A DNA stretch of 63,514 bases. Origin: Clostridiales bacterium. Its GTDB lineage: Bacteria; Bacillota; Clostridia; Oscillospirales; CAG-272. Positions 49,792-58,716 of the stretch are shown piece after piece. Below the pieces are notes generated by a model that saw nothing but the letters and a program-made list of their open reading frames with translations, was not told the origin of the DNA and did no database searches. Position 1 is the stretch's first letter. Each line of letters starts with the position of its first letter. The DNA lies in NCBI GenBank assembly GCA_016288155.1, contig JAEEYP010000110.1, positions 1 through 63,514 of the forward strand, given 5' to 3'. The translations under genes and the position numbers were made by a program.

Positions 49792-51300
49792 TCAGATATA
49801 CTCTACCTCGATCTTCTTCCCGCGGCAGGTGACCTCGACGTCGACCGGCTTCTCGGAGCGGACGGTGACGCGGCGCGGCGCGCCCTCCGTCTCCGCCTCG
49901 GCGATCAGATCGACCGCGGCGTCGCCGAAGGGATACCGCTGGACGCCGTGGCGCTCCGGCTCCGTGAGGTTCCAGGTGATCTTATTGCGGATCGGATCGG
50001 TACGGATGCCGAAGACGTATTCGAAGAGGACGGAGATCGGGAGAAGTCCGGTCCAGCCGACGAAGTCTTCGCGGGCGGCGCCGGGCGCCGCTTTCTCCGG
50101 CGCGTAGTTCTCCCATACGGTGCCGGTATCGTTGAAGACCTTGACGACGGCGGAATGGATGTTTTTCCCGATCTCGTGGGCGAGCGCGTCGTATCCGTGG
50201 TCGGAGAGGGCGCGGAGCACCATGTAATCGGTCGGAGCCCAGACGGCGCCGCACCAGTATCCGCCCTTGTCCGAATCGTACTGGGGATGGTCGGCGGAGA
50301 GCGACGGGACGCGGACGGGGCGCTTGAATTCCTTCTCGTTGTCGAGGTGGGCGACGAAGCGGTCCATCCGCTCGGCGGGGACGAGATCTGCGAGCAGCGT
50401 CCAGTACGCGCCGACCGTTTTGACGGTACTCAGCGTGCCGTCGCGAAGCTTGTCGTAATAAAAAGCGTCGGCGTCGTTCCACATCGTACCGTTGACGGTG
50501 CGGGAAAGGAGCGCGCGCTCCTCCTCGAGGGCTGCCGTCTCGTCCGTCCGGCCGAGCACGGCCGCCATCTTGCACAGGATCGTGGCGCTGAGGTATTCCT
50601 GCGCGCAGGTGTCGATCCAGCTCATGAAGCCGTGATGCTGCGCCGCGTTGTATCCTTTCGGCGTGCGCGGCTGGTTGTCCATGCCGCAAGAGAGACCGCA
50701 GGCGAAGTAGCTCCCGTCCGGCCACGAGCGGTGGAGACGGAACCATTCGTGAAAAGCGCACAGCGGATCGAAAACGCGCGAGAGCCTCTCCCGGTCGCCC
50801 GTCTGGAGGAAGTATTCCCATTCCGCCCACGGCAGGATGTTCGGACCGGTGGCGGCGGGATCGTCGCGCGTGAACTGCTCCCCGGACTGATCCTCGCAGA
50901 TCTCGCGGCAGATGAAGCCGTCGCGGTGCTGATGCGAATAGAAGTTATCGAGCGTCGCCTGGAAGTCGAAGACGCGGGAACCGTACTTGCCGAACATCAC
51001 GATGAAGGAGGAGTCCCACATGAAGAGATATCCGTTGAAGGCGGTGTCGATGAAGTCGGAGACGAAACCGGCCTCCCGGTTCGCATTGCGCAGGTTTTTG
51101 AAAGCGATCTCCCAGGTGCGGTCGTAACAGGCGAGAGCGTCCGGATGCCCGTCCCAGACCGGACGGGGCAGACGGCCGCGGGATTCCTCGTACGTCGGGA
51201 GCGGACCGGTCTTGAGCGGCGCGTCAAGAAACGTATTGCGCGCGACGCGCGGATTGTCGGCGTAAAACAGATTGTCGTTGACAAGAAAATGTTTTCCCAT
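49792..51300 (-). CDS. GH63/MGH1-like (alpha/alpha)6 glycosidase
   Basis: A 502-residue cytoplasmic glycosidase with the trehalase/GH63-type (alpha/alpha)6 barrel. Typical parts are SDFIDTAFNGYLFMWDSSFI, SWPDGSYFACGLSCGMDNQP, a WIDTCAQEYLSATIL helix, and GGYWCGAVWAPTDYMVLRAL near 370. The last 60 residues are a beta domain. It resembles mannosylglycerate/glucosylglycerate hydrolase-like and GH63 enzymes; I cannot fix the substrate. The start at 51300 follows GAGAGGATGAC. It has its own promoter, divergent from the 11-gene operon. Confidence 0.82.
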   Translation of the reverse strand: MGKHFLVNDNLFYADNPRVARNTFLDAPLKTGPLPTYEESRGRLPRPVWDGHPDALACYDRTWEIAFKNLRNANREAGFVSDFIDTAFNGYLFMWDSSFIVMFGKYGSRVFDFQATLDNFYSHQHRDGFICREICEDQSGEQFTRDDPAATGPNILPWAEWEYFLQTGDRERLSRVFDPLCAFHEWFRLHRSWPDGSYFACGLSCGMDNQPRTPKGYNAAQHHGFMSWIDTCAQEYLSATILCKMAAVLGRTDETAALEEERALLSRTVNGTMWNDADAFYYDKLRDGTLSTVKTVGAYWTLLADLVPAERMDRFVAHLDNEKEFKRPVRVPSLSADHPQYDSDKGGYWCGAVWAPTDYMVLRALSDHGYDALAHEIGKNIHSAVVKVFNDTGTVWENYAPEKAAPGAAREDFVGWTGLLPISVLFEYVFGIRTDPIRNKITWNLTEPERHGVQRYPFGDAAVDLIAEAETEGAPRRVTVRSEKPVDVEVTCRGKKIEVEYI

Positions 51301-51352
51301 TTTGTCATCCTCTCTTCGGACCGCCGATATCCCGGCTCGGATCCGTACGATA

Positions 51353-51381
51353 ATCATAGCATGCCGACGCATCCTTGTCAA
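51353..51381 (-). promoter_or_regulatory. Sigma-A promoter of the GH63-like gene
   Basis: On the minus strand TTGACA (51376-51381), 17 bases, TATGAT (51353-51358). Confidence 0.85.
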
Positions 51382-51431
51382 GCGGAGCGCGGAAAAAAGA
51401 AGAAAATGCGGAGGGAGAATGCCGCATTCCC

Positions 51432-51460
51432 TTGACTGAGCCGGGAAAATGTGCTATTAT
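51432..51460 (+). promoter_or_regulatory. Sigma-A promoter of the 11-gene sugar operon
   Basis: TTGACT (51432-51437), 17 bases, TATTAT (51455-51460). A GC-rich stem can form in the leader: TCCGCCG near 51475 with CGGCGGCGGA near 51509-51518. About 50 bases separate this promoter from the divergent GH63-like promoter, so shared control is possible. Confidence 0.8.
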
Positions 51461-51546
51461 TTTTGTGACGGTCCTCCGCCGCGCCGCCGCACGTTCCCGA
51501 AGGGGATAACGGCGGCGGAAATACGCATGGGAGAAGGGAAGGATGC

Positions 51547-52149
51547 ATGATGAAGCCGGAAGCGCTCGCTATGGCGCGCGACGTATACCGCATCGAGCGG
51601 GAATGCATCGAGGAGATGGAATCGTACTTTGACGAGGCGGCGTTCACGCGCGCCGTGGAGCTCTTGTGCGCCGCGCCGCGGATCGGCACGTGCGGCTGCG
51701 GACATTCGGGGATCGCGTGCCGCCATCTGGCGCATCTGCTCTGCTGCATCGAGCGTCCGGCGCGCTTCGTTTCGCCGGCGGAGGCGGTGCACGGCGCGAC
51801 CGGTTTCCTCCAGACGGGCGACGTGATGGTCTTCGCCTCCCGCGGCGGGAAGACGGCGGAGCTGATCCCCATCCTCGACATCTGCCGAAAAAAAGGCGTG
51901 TCCGTTATCACGGTGACGGAGAACACCGATTCTGTGCTCGCCCGCGGGGCAGACGTCGTGCTCAAACAGCACGTCAACCGAGAGACGGACCGCGACAATA
52001 CGCAGGGGACGACGTCGACGACGGCGCTGTGCGTGATCTTCCACACGCTGACGACGGCGGTGGCGGAAGAAACGGGATTTACGGCGGAGCGCTTCGCCGT
52101 GATCCATCCGGGCGGCGCGGTCGGCGAGCGGCTGAATCCCGGAAAATAA
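51547..52149 (+). CDS. SIS-domain phosphosugar isomerase (KpsF/GutQ-like, no CBS domains)
   Basis: A 200-residue single SIS domain. Residues IGTCGCGHSGIACRHLAHLL (about 46-65) form the phosphosugar-binding loop. VFASRGGKTAELIPILDICR is the second motif. QGTTSTTALCVIFHTL and IHPGGAVGERL at the end are KpsF/GutQ-like. Arabinose-5-phosphate isomerases of that type have extra CBS domains, absent here. It should interconvert an aldose and ketose phosphate. Two adjacent ATGs at 51547 and 51550 follow GAAGGGAAGG. It is the first gene of a long same-strand operon with gaps mostly below 60 bases. Confidence 0.88.
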   Translation: MMKPEALAMARDVYRIERECIEEMESYFDEAAFTRAVELLCAAPRIGTCGCGHSGIACRHLAHLLCCIERPARFVSPAEAVHGATGFLQTGDVMVFASRGGKTAELIPILDICRKKGVSVITVTENTDSVLARGADVVLKQHVNRETDRDNTQGTTSTTALCVIFHTLTTAVAEETGFTAERFAVIHPGGAVGERLNPGK

Positions 52150-52199
52150 GAATACTCTGAAATACAAGGCGGCGAGGCGCCGCGCGAAAGGTGGATGAC

Positions 52200-52910
52200 A
52201 TGAAGAGAAAGATCCGTACCCCATACTTTGAGATCGGCACGAAGAACTACGTCTGGGGCGATACCGTCCTTGCGTACGCGAAGGCCGCCGACGCGGCGGC
52301 GAAGAAGTACGATATCGACGTATTGTTCATCACCCCGGCGGTGGAGATCCGCCGCGTGGCGGAGAATACGGAACGGCTCATCGTGCTCGCGCCGTACATG
52401 GACACGCTCCGTCCGGGCCGCGGCATGGCGGATATCCTGCCGGAGGCGCTGCGCGACGCCGGCGCCGAGGGCGTCGTCGTCAACCACTGCGAGAAGCCGA
52501 TGTCCATCCCGCAGATCAAGGCGACGATCGACCGGGCGCGAGAACTCGACATGCTCGTGTTCGCCTGCGCGGACACGATCGCCGAAGCGAAGGCGATCGC
52601 CCAGCTCCATCCGGACATCATCAATCCGGAGCCGTCCGAGCTGATCGGCGGGACGGGCGGCGGCGTCAGCGACATGGGATTCGTGAAGGAATCGATCCGC
52701 GTCATCAAAGAGATCTATCCGGATATCCTCGTCGAGCAGGCGGCGGGCATCACGAACGGGCAGCAGGTGTACGACTTCATCATGGCGGGCTCCGAGGCGG
52801 CGGGCGCCGCCTCCGGCATCATGAAGGCCGCAGACCCCATCGCCATGATCGACGAAATGATCGCCGCCACGCGCCGCGCCGCGGACGATCTGAAAAAACA
52901 GGAAAGATAA
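52200..52910 (+). CDS. Triosephosphate-isomerase-like protein
   Basis: A 236-residue TIM-barrel protein related to triosephosphate isomerase, nearer to the short archaeal-like form. Landmarks are PYFEIGTKNYVWGDTVLAYA (N-terminal Lys), VVVNHCEKPMSI (the His position), INPEPSELIGGTGGG (catalytic Glu) and GITNGQQVYDFIMAGSEAAG (phosphate loop). The NxKMN motif of true TpiA is changed to GTKNYxxG, so it probably isomerises a different phosphate. EryH, a TIM-like isomerase for erythrulose phosphate, is a precedent. ATG 52200 is set by AAAGGTGG. It follows the SIS gene by 50 bases. Confidence 0.85.
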   Translation: MKRKIRTPYFEIGTKNYVWGDTVLAYAKAADAAAKKYDIDVLFITPAVEIRRVAENTERLIVLAPYMDTLRPGRGMADILPEALRDAGAEGVVVNHCEKPMSIPQIKATIDRARELDMLVFACADTIAEAKAIAQLHPDIINPEPSELIGGTGGGVSDMGFVKESIRVIKEIYPDILVEQAAGITNGQQVYDFIMAGSEAAGAASGIMKAADPIAMIDEMIAATRRAADDLKKQER

Positions 52911-52950
52911 AATGATAAAATAAAGAAAAAAATACGGAAAGGAAAAAATC

Positions 52951-53643
52951 ATGGAAAACAAATCGAAACCCTGCGCGTGCCGCAAACAAGAGACCGACTG
53001 CCTGGCGGACGGCGTTCTGCATCTCGTTTCCTGCGACGTCGACGTCGCGCACTCGGAGATCCTGTATTCCGTCGATGCGTTCGACGATTCCATCCTGAAG
53101 AATGATTTTGTCGTGAAGAGCGGGAACTGGTACGTGGAGGACGGCTGGCTCGTCGGGAAGAACCCGGTCAACGGACCGGGGATCCTCCTCTCGCGGGCGA
53201 ACTATTACGGCAACGTGATGCTGGAGATCACAGCCCAGCTCGTACCGCCGTGCACGCACGACATCGACATCTCGATCCATACGGAGTGGGACGAAGTGAA
53301 GAACCACCGCGGGAACGCGTACGTGGCGGGCCTGGAAGGCTGGTGGCACGGGCGCGTCGGCTTTGAGAAATCACCGGAGTACAAGCTGTACACGCTGAGC
53401 TCGCTGTTCCCGTTCGACCCGACCGCCGTCCATCATTTCGCCATGGGGAACATCGGCGGCAAAGTGTTCGTCATCGCCGACGGCAAGCTGTGCTTCGAGG
53501 TGTCGGATCCCGATCCGCTCGATATCAATGCGAACGGGAAGATCGGCTTCGAGGCGTACTCGAGCTGGTGGCGCCTGCGCGATGTGCGCGTCCGCGCGCT
53601 GCGCACCGAAGCGGTCAGCGAAGGCTACGCGCCGGAGTTCTGA
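52951..53643 (+). CDS. Concanavalin-like beta-sandwich protein (glycan-binding or lyase-like)
   Basis: A 230-residue beta-rich protein without a signal peptide. Its pattern (DSILKNDFVVKSGNWYVEDG, GPGILLSRANYYGNVMLEIT, DIDISIHTEWDEV, WWHGRVGFEKSPEYKLYTLS, KVFVIADGKLCFEVSDPD and a C-terminal WWRLRDVRVRAL) fits a DUF1080/3-keto-disaccharide hydrolase-like jelly roll. Such domains bind or act on carbohydrates. The N-terminus has CACRKQETDC, possibly metal-binding. I cannot assign a reaction. It is third in the operon, 40 bases after the TIM-like gene. Confidence 0.65.
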   Translation: MENKSKPCACRKQETDCLADGVLHLVSCDVDVAHSEILYSVDAFDDSILKNDFVVKSGNWYVEDGWLVGKNPVNGPGILLSRANYYGNVMLEITAQLVPPCTHDIDISIHTEWDEVKNHRGNAYVAGLEGWWHGRVGFEKSPEYKLYTLSSLFPFDPTAVHHFAMGNIGGKVFVIADGKLCFEVSDPDPLDINANGKIGFEAYSSWWRLRDVRVRALRTEAVSEGYAPEF

Positions 53644-53661
53644 GAAGGAGAGCGCGTCGTC

Positions 53662-54156
53662 ATGGTATATAAAGAGTCCTTCAAGGTCCAGTCGAACGAC
53701 AAGGTCTGCACCTTCCACAACGTGACCGCCGAGGCGAAGGCGGCGCTCGCGCGCTCCGGGATCAAGAACGGCATCCTCGTCGTCTATTCTCACCACACCA
53801 CCTGCGGCGTCATCACGCAGGAATGCGCGTTCGATATGTCGATGACCGGGCTGGAGACGCTCCAGCAGGATCTGATCGAGGCGTTCGAGACGGTCATCCC
53901 CACGCAGCGCAAAGAAGGCATGTATCTGCATCCCGGTCCAAAGGCGCTCGCCTTCGCGGAGGAACACGGTGAGGACGCGCGCGGCTGCCACAATACGGAT
54001 GCGCATCTCCGTTCCTCGATCATCGGGCGGAGCGAGACGATCGTCGTCGACGACGGCGCGCTTGACCTCGGCGAATACGGATATATCTACTTCATCGATT
54101 TCGACCAGACACGCGCGCGTCAGCGTACCGTGCAGATCATGATCCTCGGCGAATGA
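53662..54156 (+). CDS. YjbQ family protein (UPF0047)
   Basis: A 164-residue UPF0047 protein, slightly longer than the usual 130-140. The diagnostic residues are VVYSHHTTCGVITQE and GCHNTDAHLRSSIIGRSET, the latter with the conserved His and Asp of a proposed metal site. E. coli YjbQ has weak thiamine-phosphate synthase activity, but the true role is unknown. GAAGGAGAG precedes the ATG. It lies 18 bases after the beta-sandwich gene, so it is firmly inside the sugar operon, which is unusual for a gene often listed as stand-alone. Confidence 0.93.
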   Translation: MVYKESFKVQSNDKVCTFHNVTAEAKAALARSGIKNGILVVYSHHTTCGVITQECAFDMSMTGLETLQQDLIEAFETVIPTQRKEGMYLHPGPKALAFAEEHGEDARGCHNTDAHLRSSIIGRSETIVVDDGALDLGEYGYIYFIDFDQTRARQRTVQIMILGE

Positions 54157-54197
54157 ACCGCAAAAACATAGAATAATAGAATAAAGGAGACACTGCC

Positions 54198-55583
54198 ATG
54201 AAGATCGGATTTTTACCGCTGTATATCAAACTGTACGACGATGTCGTGCCGGACCGCAGACCGAGGATGGAGGCTTTTTATGAGAAGATCGCCTCGCTTC
54301 TCGAGGCACGGGGGCTGACGGTGATCCGTTCGTCGTTCTGCCGCCTGGAGGAGGAGTTCCGCGCGGCGGTGCATTCCTTCGAGCGTGAAGGCGCGGACGC
54401 GATCGTCACGCTGCATATCGCGTATTCGCCGTCGCTCGAAAGCATCGGCGCGCTGACGGATACCGATCTCCCGATCATCGTTCTGGATACGACGGAGACG
54501 CTGGAATTCACAAACGAACAGTCCGAAGGGGAGATCATGTACAACCACGGCATCCACGGCGTGATGGACATGTGCAGCATGCTGACGCGCTGCGGCAAGC
54601 CTTACGCCGTTGCCGCCGGGCATTGGGAAGAGTCCGACGTGATCGACCGTGCGTGCGGATACGTGCGCGCGGCGGCGGCGGCGCGCGCGCTTCGCTGTGC
54701 CCGCGTCGGTCTGATCGGCGGGTCCTTTGCCGGGATGGGCGATTTCCGCGTGCCGTTCTCCGAGATGAAAGAGCGCTTCGGCATCCGTATCGTCGAATCC
54801 GACCGCAGCGTGCTGCGCGGATATATGGACTCTCTCACGGAGGCGGAGATCGCGGCGGAGATCGCGGACAACGAGGCGTCCTATGATTTCTCCGGTCCGA
54901 TCGATCCCGCCGAGTACCGCGAGGCGGTGCGTTCCTGCCTGGCGACGCGGAAATTCGTCGCCGACAACGCGCTGACCGCTTTCACCGCGAATTTCCTGAA
55001 AACCGGACCGAGCGGTTCGGGCATCACGTCCACGCCGTTCCTCGAAGCCTGCAAGGCGATGCAGAACGGCGTCGGCTACGCGGGCGAGGGGGATACGCTG
55101 ACGGCCGCGTTCGTCGGCGCGCTGCTGCAGGGATATCCGGAGACGAATTTCGTCGAGATCTTCTGCCCGGACTGGAAGAACGATCTTTTGTTCCTCAGCC
55201 ATATGGGTGAGCTGAACTACCGGATCGCCGCCGTCAAGCCCTGCATCCGGCGCGCAGGGACGAAGTACGGTCCGGACGACGTGAATCCCTACGTGGGTTA
55301 TACCCGCATGAAGGGCGGACGCGGCGTCTACGTGAACGTCAGCCGCGCCAAGGACGACTTCCGTCTCTTCCTCGCATCCTGCGAGATGCAGGACTGCGAT
55401 CACGACTCCTTCCCCGGTTCGATGCGCGGATGGATGAAGCCGACGGGCCGCACGACGGCGCAGTTCCTCGAGTCGATCAGCCGCAGCGGCGCGACGCACC
55501 ACAGTGCGTTCGTGTACGGCGCGACGGTCGAGGAGCTCGCCTTCTTCGGGCGGATCCACGGCATGGATATCGTGATCGCCTGA
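54198..55583 (+). CDS. AraA/FucI-family sugar isomerase-like protein
   Basis: A 461-residue protein of the L-arabinose/L-fucose isomerase superfamily. MKIGFLPLYIKLYDDVVPDR opens the first domain. IIVLDTTETLEF, MYNHGIHGVMDMCSML, CARVGLIGGSFAGMGDFRVP and VGYAGEGDTLTAAFVGALLQ follow the family order. FVEIFCPDWKNDLLFLSHMG contains the expected metal-ligand region near the C-terminus. The enzyme should convert an aldose to a ketose with Mn2+. It is not close enough to AraA or FucI to name the sugar. It is immediately followed, 10 bases later, by an FGGY kinase, the usual next step. Confidence 0.85.
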   Translation: MKIGFLPLYIKLYDDVVPDRRPRMEAFYEKIASLLEARGLTVIRSSFCRLEEEFRAAVHSFEREGADAIVTLHIAYSPSLESIGALTDTDLPIIVLDTTETLEFTNEQSEGEIMYNHGIHGVMDMCSMLTRCGKPYAVAAGHWEESDVIDRACGYVRAAAAARALRCARVGLIGGSFAGMGDFRVPFSEMKERFGIRIVESDRSVLRGYMDSLTEAEIAAEIADNEASYDFSGPIDPAEYREAVRSCLATRKFVADNALTAFTANFLKTGPSGSGITSTPFLEACKAMQNGVGYAGEGDTLTAAFVGALLQGYPETNFVEIFCPDWKNDLLFLSHMGELNYRIAAVKPCIRRAGTKYGPDDVNPYVGYTRMKGGRGVYVNVSRAKDDFRLFLASCEMQDCDHDSFPGSMRGWMKPTGRTTAQFLESISRSGATHHSAFVYGATVEELAFFGRIHGMDIVIA

Positions 55584-55593
55584 GGGGGAAACG

Positions 55594-56961
55594 ATGAAAG
55601 AGCGCATGGAATATCTGATCGGGCTCGATATCGGCACTTCTTCCGTCAAGGGCGTCCTGATCGCCGCGGACGGGAGCAGCCGCCGGACGGGCAGGCAGGA
55701 ATTCGTATACGACCGCAGCGAGAGCGGGCACGTCGAGATCCCGGCGGAGCGCTATATCGCCGCCTGTTTCGCGCTGCTCCGTCAACTCGCGGAACAGCTT
55801 CCGGCGGGGGCGCGTCTGGCGGGCATTTCCGCCGCCTCCGCGAGCGGCAATCTGCTGCTCCTCGGCGCGGACGGGACGCCGTGCACGCCGATCTTCAACT
55901 GGCAGGACCGCCGGACGGAGGACGAGGTCGACCGGGTGCTGCCCGGACTCGATCTTGAGGCGTACCGCCGCTCGACCGGCTGGCGGTTCGATCGAAAGAC
56001 CTTCCCGCTCGCGGCGCTCTGCCGGTATGCCGTCCGCGAGCCGGAACTGCTCGCCGCGTGCTCGATGGTCTGCATGAGCACCGAGTATCTGTACTGGCGC
56101 CTGACGGGAAAGTGGGGCATCGGTCCCTCCGCCGGCACGCCGTTTTACCTGATCGACCAGACGAGCCGCACCTACCGGGCGGATATCCTGAGCGCGCTCG
56201 GGATCCCGACCGGAAAACTGCCGCCGATCCTGCCGACCGGCTCCGTGCTCGGCGCCGTCACGGCGGACGCCGCCGCGATGACCGGGATCCCCGCGGGGAC
56301 GCCGGTCGTGATCGGGACCTTCGATCACCCGAGCGCGGCGCGCGGCGTCGGCGTCGTCCGCGAAGGGCAGCTCCTTCTTTCCTGCGGCACCTCGTGGGTC
56401 GGGCTGTACCCAATCAATGAACGCGCCCGCTGTCTCGACGCCGGGATGCTTGCGGACCCGTTCCTCTCGGAGAGCGGCGGCCCGTGGGCGGGCATGGTCT
56501 CGCTCGCGTCCGTTTCCGGCAAGCTCGAATGGTACGTCCGGCGCTTTGTCGCAGACGAGGGCGATATTTACGGAACGCTCGTTTCCCTTGCCGCGCAGGG
56601 CGATCCCGGCGCGGGCGGCCTCGCCGTCGATCCGACGAAGGAACCGGACGAGGAACGGATCCGCTCGTTCCCGAAACCGCAGGTCGCGCGCGCCGTGATG
56701 GAGGGGACCGTCCGGCTGCTCGCGGAGCGGCTGCACGCGGTCGCCGCGAGCGGCGTCCGTGCCGAAGAGGCGGTCATGGTCGGCGGCCCGTCGGAACGTC
56801 CGCTGTGGGCGCGCCTGATCGCCGAGCAGACCGGGCTGAAAGTACGCGTGATGCACGGCGCGTTCGCCGGCGCCGTCGGCGCCGCCATGCTGGCGGGGAT
56901 CGCCGCCGGCATATGGGACGGCTGTGAGGACGCCTTTGCCTCGCTCAAAGAACAGGAATGA
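55594..56961 (+). CDS. FGGY-family carbohydrate kinase
   Basis: A 455-residue FGGY kinase. Phosphate-1 motif LIGLDIGTSSVKGVLIAADG (8-27), the substrate-domain stretch FNWQDRRTEDEVD, VIGTFDHPSAARGVGVV in place of the usual GxxDxxxAxxG, LLLSCGTSWVGL, and a C-terminal VMVGGPSERPLWARLIAEQT are all present. It phosphorylates a ketose or polyol; xylulokinase, rhamnulokinase and glycerol kinase are relatives. Here the substrate is most likely the product of the preceding isomerase. GGGGGAAACG precedes the ATG. Confidence 0.92.
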   Translation: MKERMEYLIGLDIGTSSVKGVLIAADGSSRRTGRQEFVYDRSESGHVEIPAERYIAACFALLRQLAEQLPAGARLAGISAASASGNLLLLGADGTPCTPIFNWQDRRTEDEVDRVLPGLDLEAYRRSTGWRFDRKTFPLAALCRYAVREPELLAACSMVCMSTEYLYWRLTGKWGIGPSAGTPFYLIDQTSRTYRADILSALGIPTGKLPPILPTGSVLGAVTADAAAMTGIPAGTPVVIGTFDHPSAARGVGVVREGQLLLSCGTSWVGLYPINERARCLDAGMLADPFLSESGGPWAGMVSLASVSGKLEWYVRRFVADEGDIYGTLVSLAAQGDPGAGGLAVDPTKEPDEERIRSFPKPQVARAVMEGTVRLLAERLHAVAASGVRAEEAVMVGGPSERPLWARLIAEQTGLKVRVMHGAFAGAVGAAMLAGIAAGIWDGCEDAFASLKEQE

Positions 56962-56979
56962 AAACGGAAAGGAATCGCT

Positions 56980-58008
56980 ATGTACGCACTGAACCGCAAT
57001 GAATATGACGCGCACGTGTACGAAACCGAACTGAAGGACTTTTTGCCCGACAGCTTCATCGATATCCATACGCATATCTGGAAGAATACCTTCACGCCGT
57101 ACGGCGCCTCCAACGGCGGCGCGACGTGGACGCGCCTCGTGGCGGACGAACTGACGGCACAGCAGCTTATCGGGACGTATGAGACTCTCTTTCCCGGCAA
57201 AAAGGTCACGCCGCTCGTTTTCGGCGGATGCTTATCCGATGTCCGCGAGTGCAACGACTACGTCGCCGAGAGCGCGCGCCGGTACGGCTTTCCGACGCTG
57301 CTCCGCACAGATTACGCCATGTCCGGTGAGGAAGTGGAGCGGGAGGTCGCGCGCTGCGGCTGTCTCGGACTCAAGCCGTATCTGACGAACTGTCCGCCGT
57401 ACATCCCTCCGGCAGAGCTGCGTATTTTCGATTTTCTCCCGCACGAGCATCTGGAAGCCGCGAACCGGCACGGATGGATCGTGATGCTCCATATCGCGCG
57501 CGCGGCGCGTCTGCGCGATCCGGTGAACGTCGCGCAGCTCATGGAGATCGAGCGGCGGTACCCGAACGTAAAACTGATCGTCGCGCATATCGGCCGCGCG
57601 TACTCGAAGCAGGACGTCGGCGACGCGTTCGACACGCTGCGCCGTACCGAGCACATGCTCTTCGATTTTACGGCGAACCTCTGCAGCGAAGCGATCCGCG
57701 CGTGCATAGAAGCGGTGGGGACGGAACGGCTCATGTTCGGCACCGATCTTCCGATCGCCGTCATGCGCATGTACCGCGTCACCGATCCGAGCACCGGCTT
57801 TTATAAGAACGTCGTACCGCGCGGCTTGTACGGGGACGTGACCTCCGATCCGCATATGGTCGAATCGCGGGAGAAGTCGATCACGCTGATGATCTACGAG
57901 CAGCTGCGCGCGCTCCGGCGTGTCGCCGCCGAAATGAAACTCACCGACGCGCAGATCGAGCACGTCATGTATACGAACGCGAAGCGGCTGCTGGACGGCT
58001 GCCGCTGA
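56980..58008 (+). CDS. Amidohydrolase 2 (COG2159-type metal hydrolase)
   Basis: A 342-residue TIM-barrel hydrolase. The metal-binding HxH is FIDIHTHIW (His30, His32), then GLKPYLT at strand 4, MLHIARA, IVAHIGRA and the Asp in MFGTDLPIAVM. This is the normal COG2159 order. The family includes decarboxylases and lactonases for sugar and aromatic acids. In a sugar operon a lactonase or a C-C cleaving role is plausible; the operon has no recognisable aldolase, so this enzyme deserves attention for that step (inference). GAAAGGAATCG precedes the ATG, 18 bases after the kinase. Confidence 0.87.
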   Translation: MYALNRNEYDAHVYETELKDFLPDSFIDIHTHIWKNTFTPYGASNGGATWTRLVADELTAQQLIGTYETLFPGKKVTPLVFGGCLSDVRECNDYVAESARRYGFPTLLRTDYAMSGEEVEREVARCGCLGLKPYLTNCPPYIPPAELRIFDFLPHEHLEAANRHGWIVMLHIARAARLRDPVNVAQLMEIERRYPNVKLIVAHIGRAYSKQDVGDAFDTLRRTEHMLFDFTANLCSEAIRACIEAVGTERLMFGTDLPIAVMRMYRVTDPSTGFYKNVVPRGLYGDVTSDPHMVESREKSITLMIYEQLRALRRVAAEMKLTDAQIEHVMYTNAKRLLDGCR

Positions 58009-58035
58009 CGGCGGAGACGATCGAGAGAAGGGAAT

Positions 58036-58716
58036 ATGTACAAGATCGAAACGCACCTGCATACCGCGGAGGTCAGCGCCTGCGGACATCTCTGCGCGGC
58101 GGAGATGATGCGGTTGTACGCGGAGGCGGGGTACAGCACCGTCGTCGTGACGGATCACTGCAAGAAGGGCTACTTCGACCGCTGCGGGGATCTCCCGTGG
58201 GAGGAAAAGGCCGCGATGTTTTTCCGCGGAGGCGAGGCGGCGAAGGAGGCGGGCGAACCGCTCGGACTGACCGTTTTGACCGCCGCCGAGCTGAGCTTCA
58301 AAAAAACGGCTCCCAACGACTATCTCGTTTACGGGTTCGATCGGGAATTTTTGACCGCGCATCCGGACGTGTTCGAGTGGGAGCTTTCCCGCTTCCACGA
58401 GGCCGCGCGGGCGCGCGGGATGCTCGTGATCCAGGCGCATCCGCACCGCGACGGGAACTGCCGTCCGACGCCGGAGTTCGTCGACGGGTTCGAGATCTAT
58501 AATTCCAATCCGCGCCACGAGGACTACAGCGAGCTGAGCGAGCGCTGCGCCCGCGAGCATCACCTGCTGTGGACCGCCGGATCGGACGCGCACCGCACGG
58601 AGGACGTCGCCGGGAGCGGGCTTTTGTCCGAGACGCCCGTGCGTACCATGGAGGAGCTCATTGCCCTGATCCGTTCCGGACGGCAGCAAATGATCCGACG
58701 GGAGGAGATGCTGTGA
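58036..58716 (+). CDS. PHP-domain phosphoesterase
   Basis: A 226-residue PHP protein. The metal-binding motifs are ETHLHT (His7, His9), VVTDHCKKG, AELSF, IQAHPHRDGN and AGSDAHRTEDV. All are intact, so it should be an active trinuclear-metal phosphoesterase. PHP enzymes act on histidinol phosphate, nucleotides, cyclic phosphates and others. AGAAGGGAAT precedes the ATG. Its last codons overlap the start of the next phosphoesterase gene by 4 bases (GTGA), so the two are translated together. Confidence 0.9.
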   Translation: MYKIETHLHTAEVSACGHLCAAEMMRLYAEAGYSTVVVTDHCKKGYFDRCGDLPWEEKAAMFFRGGEAAKEAGEPLGLTVLTAAELSFKKTAPNDYLVYGFDREFLTAHPDVFEWELSRFHEAARARGMLVIQAHPHRDGNCRPTPEFVDGFEIYNSNPRHEDYSELSERCAREHHLLWTAGSDAHRTEDVAGSGLLSETPVRTMEELIALIRSGRQQMIRREEML

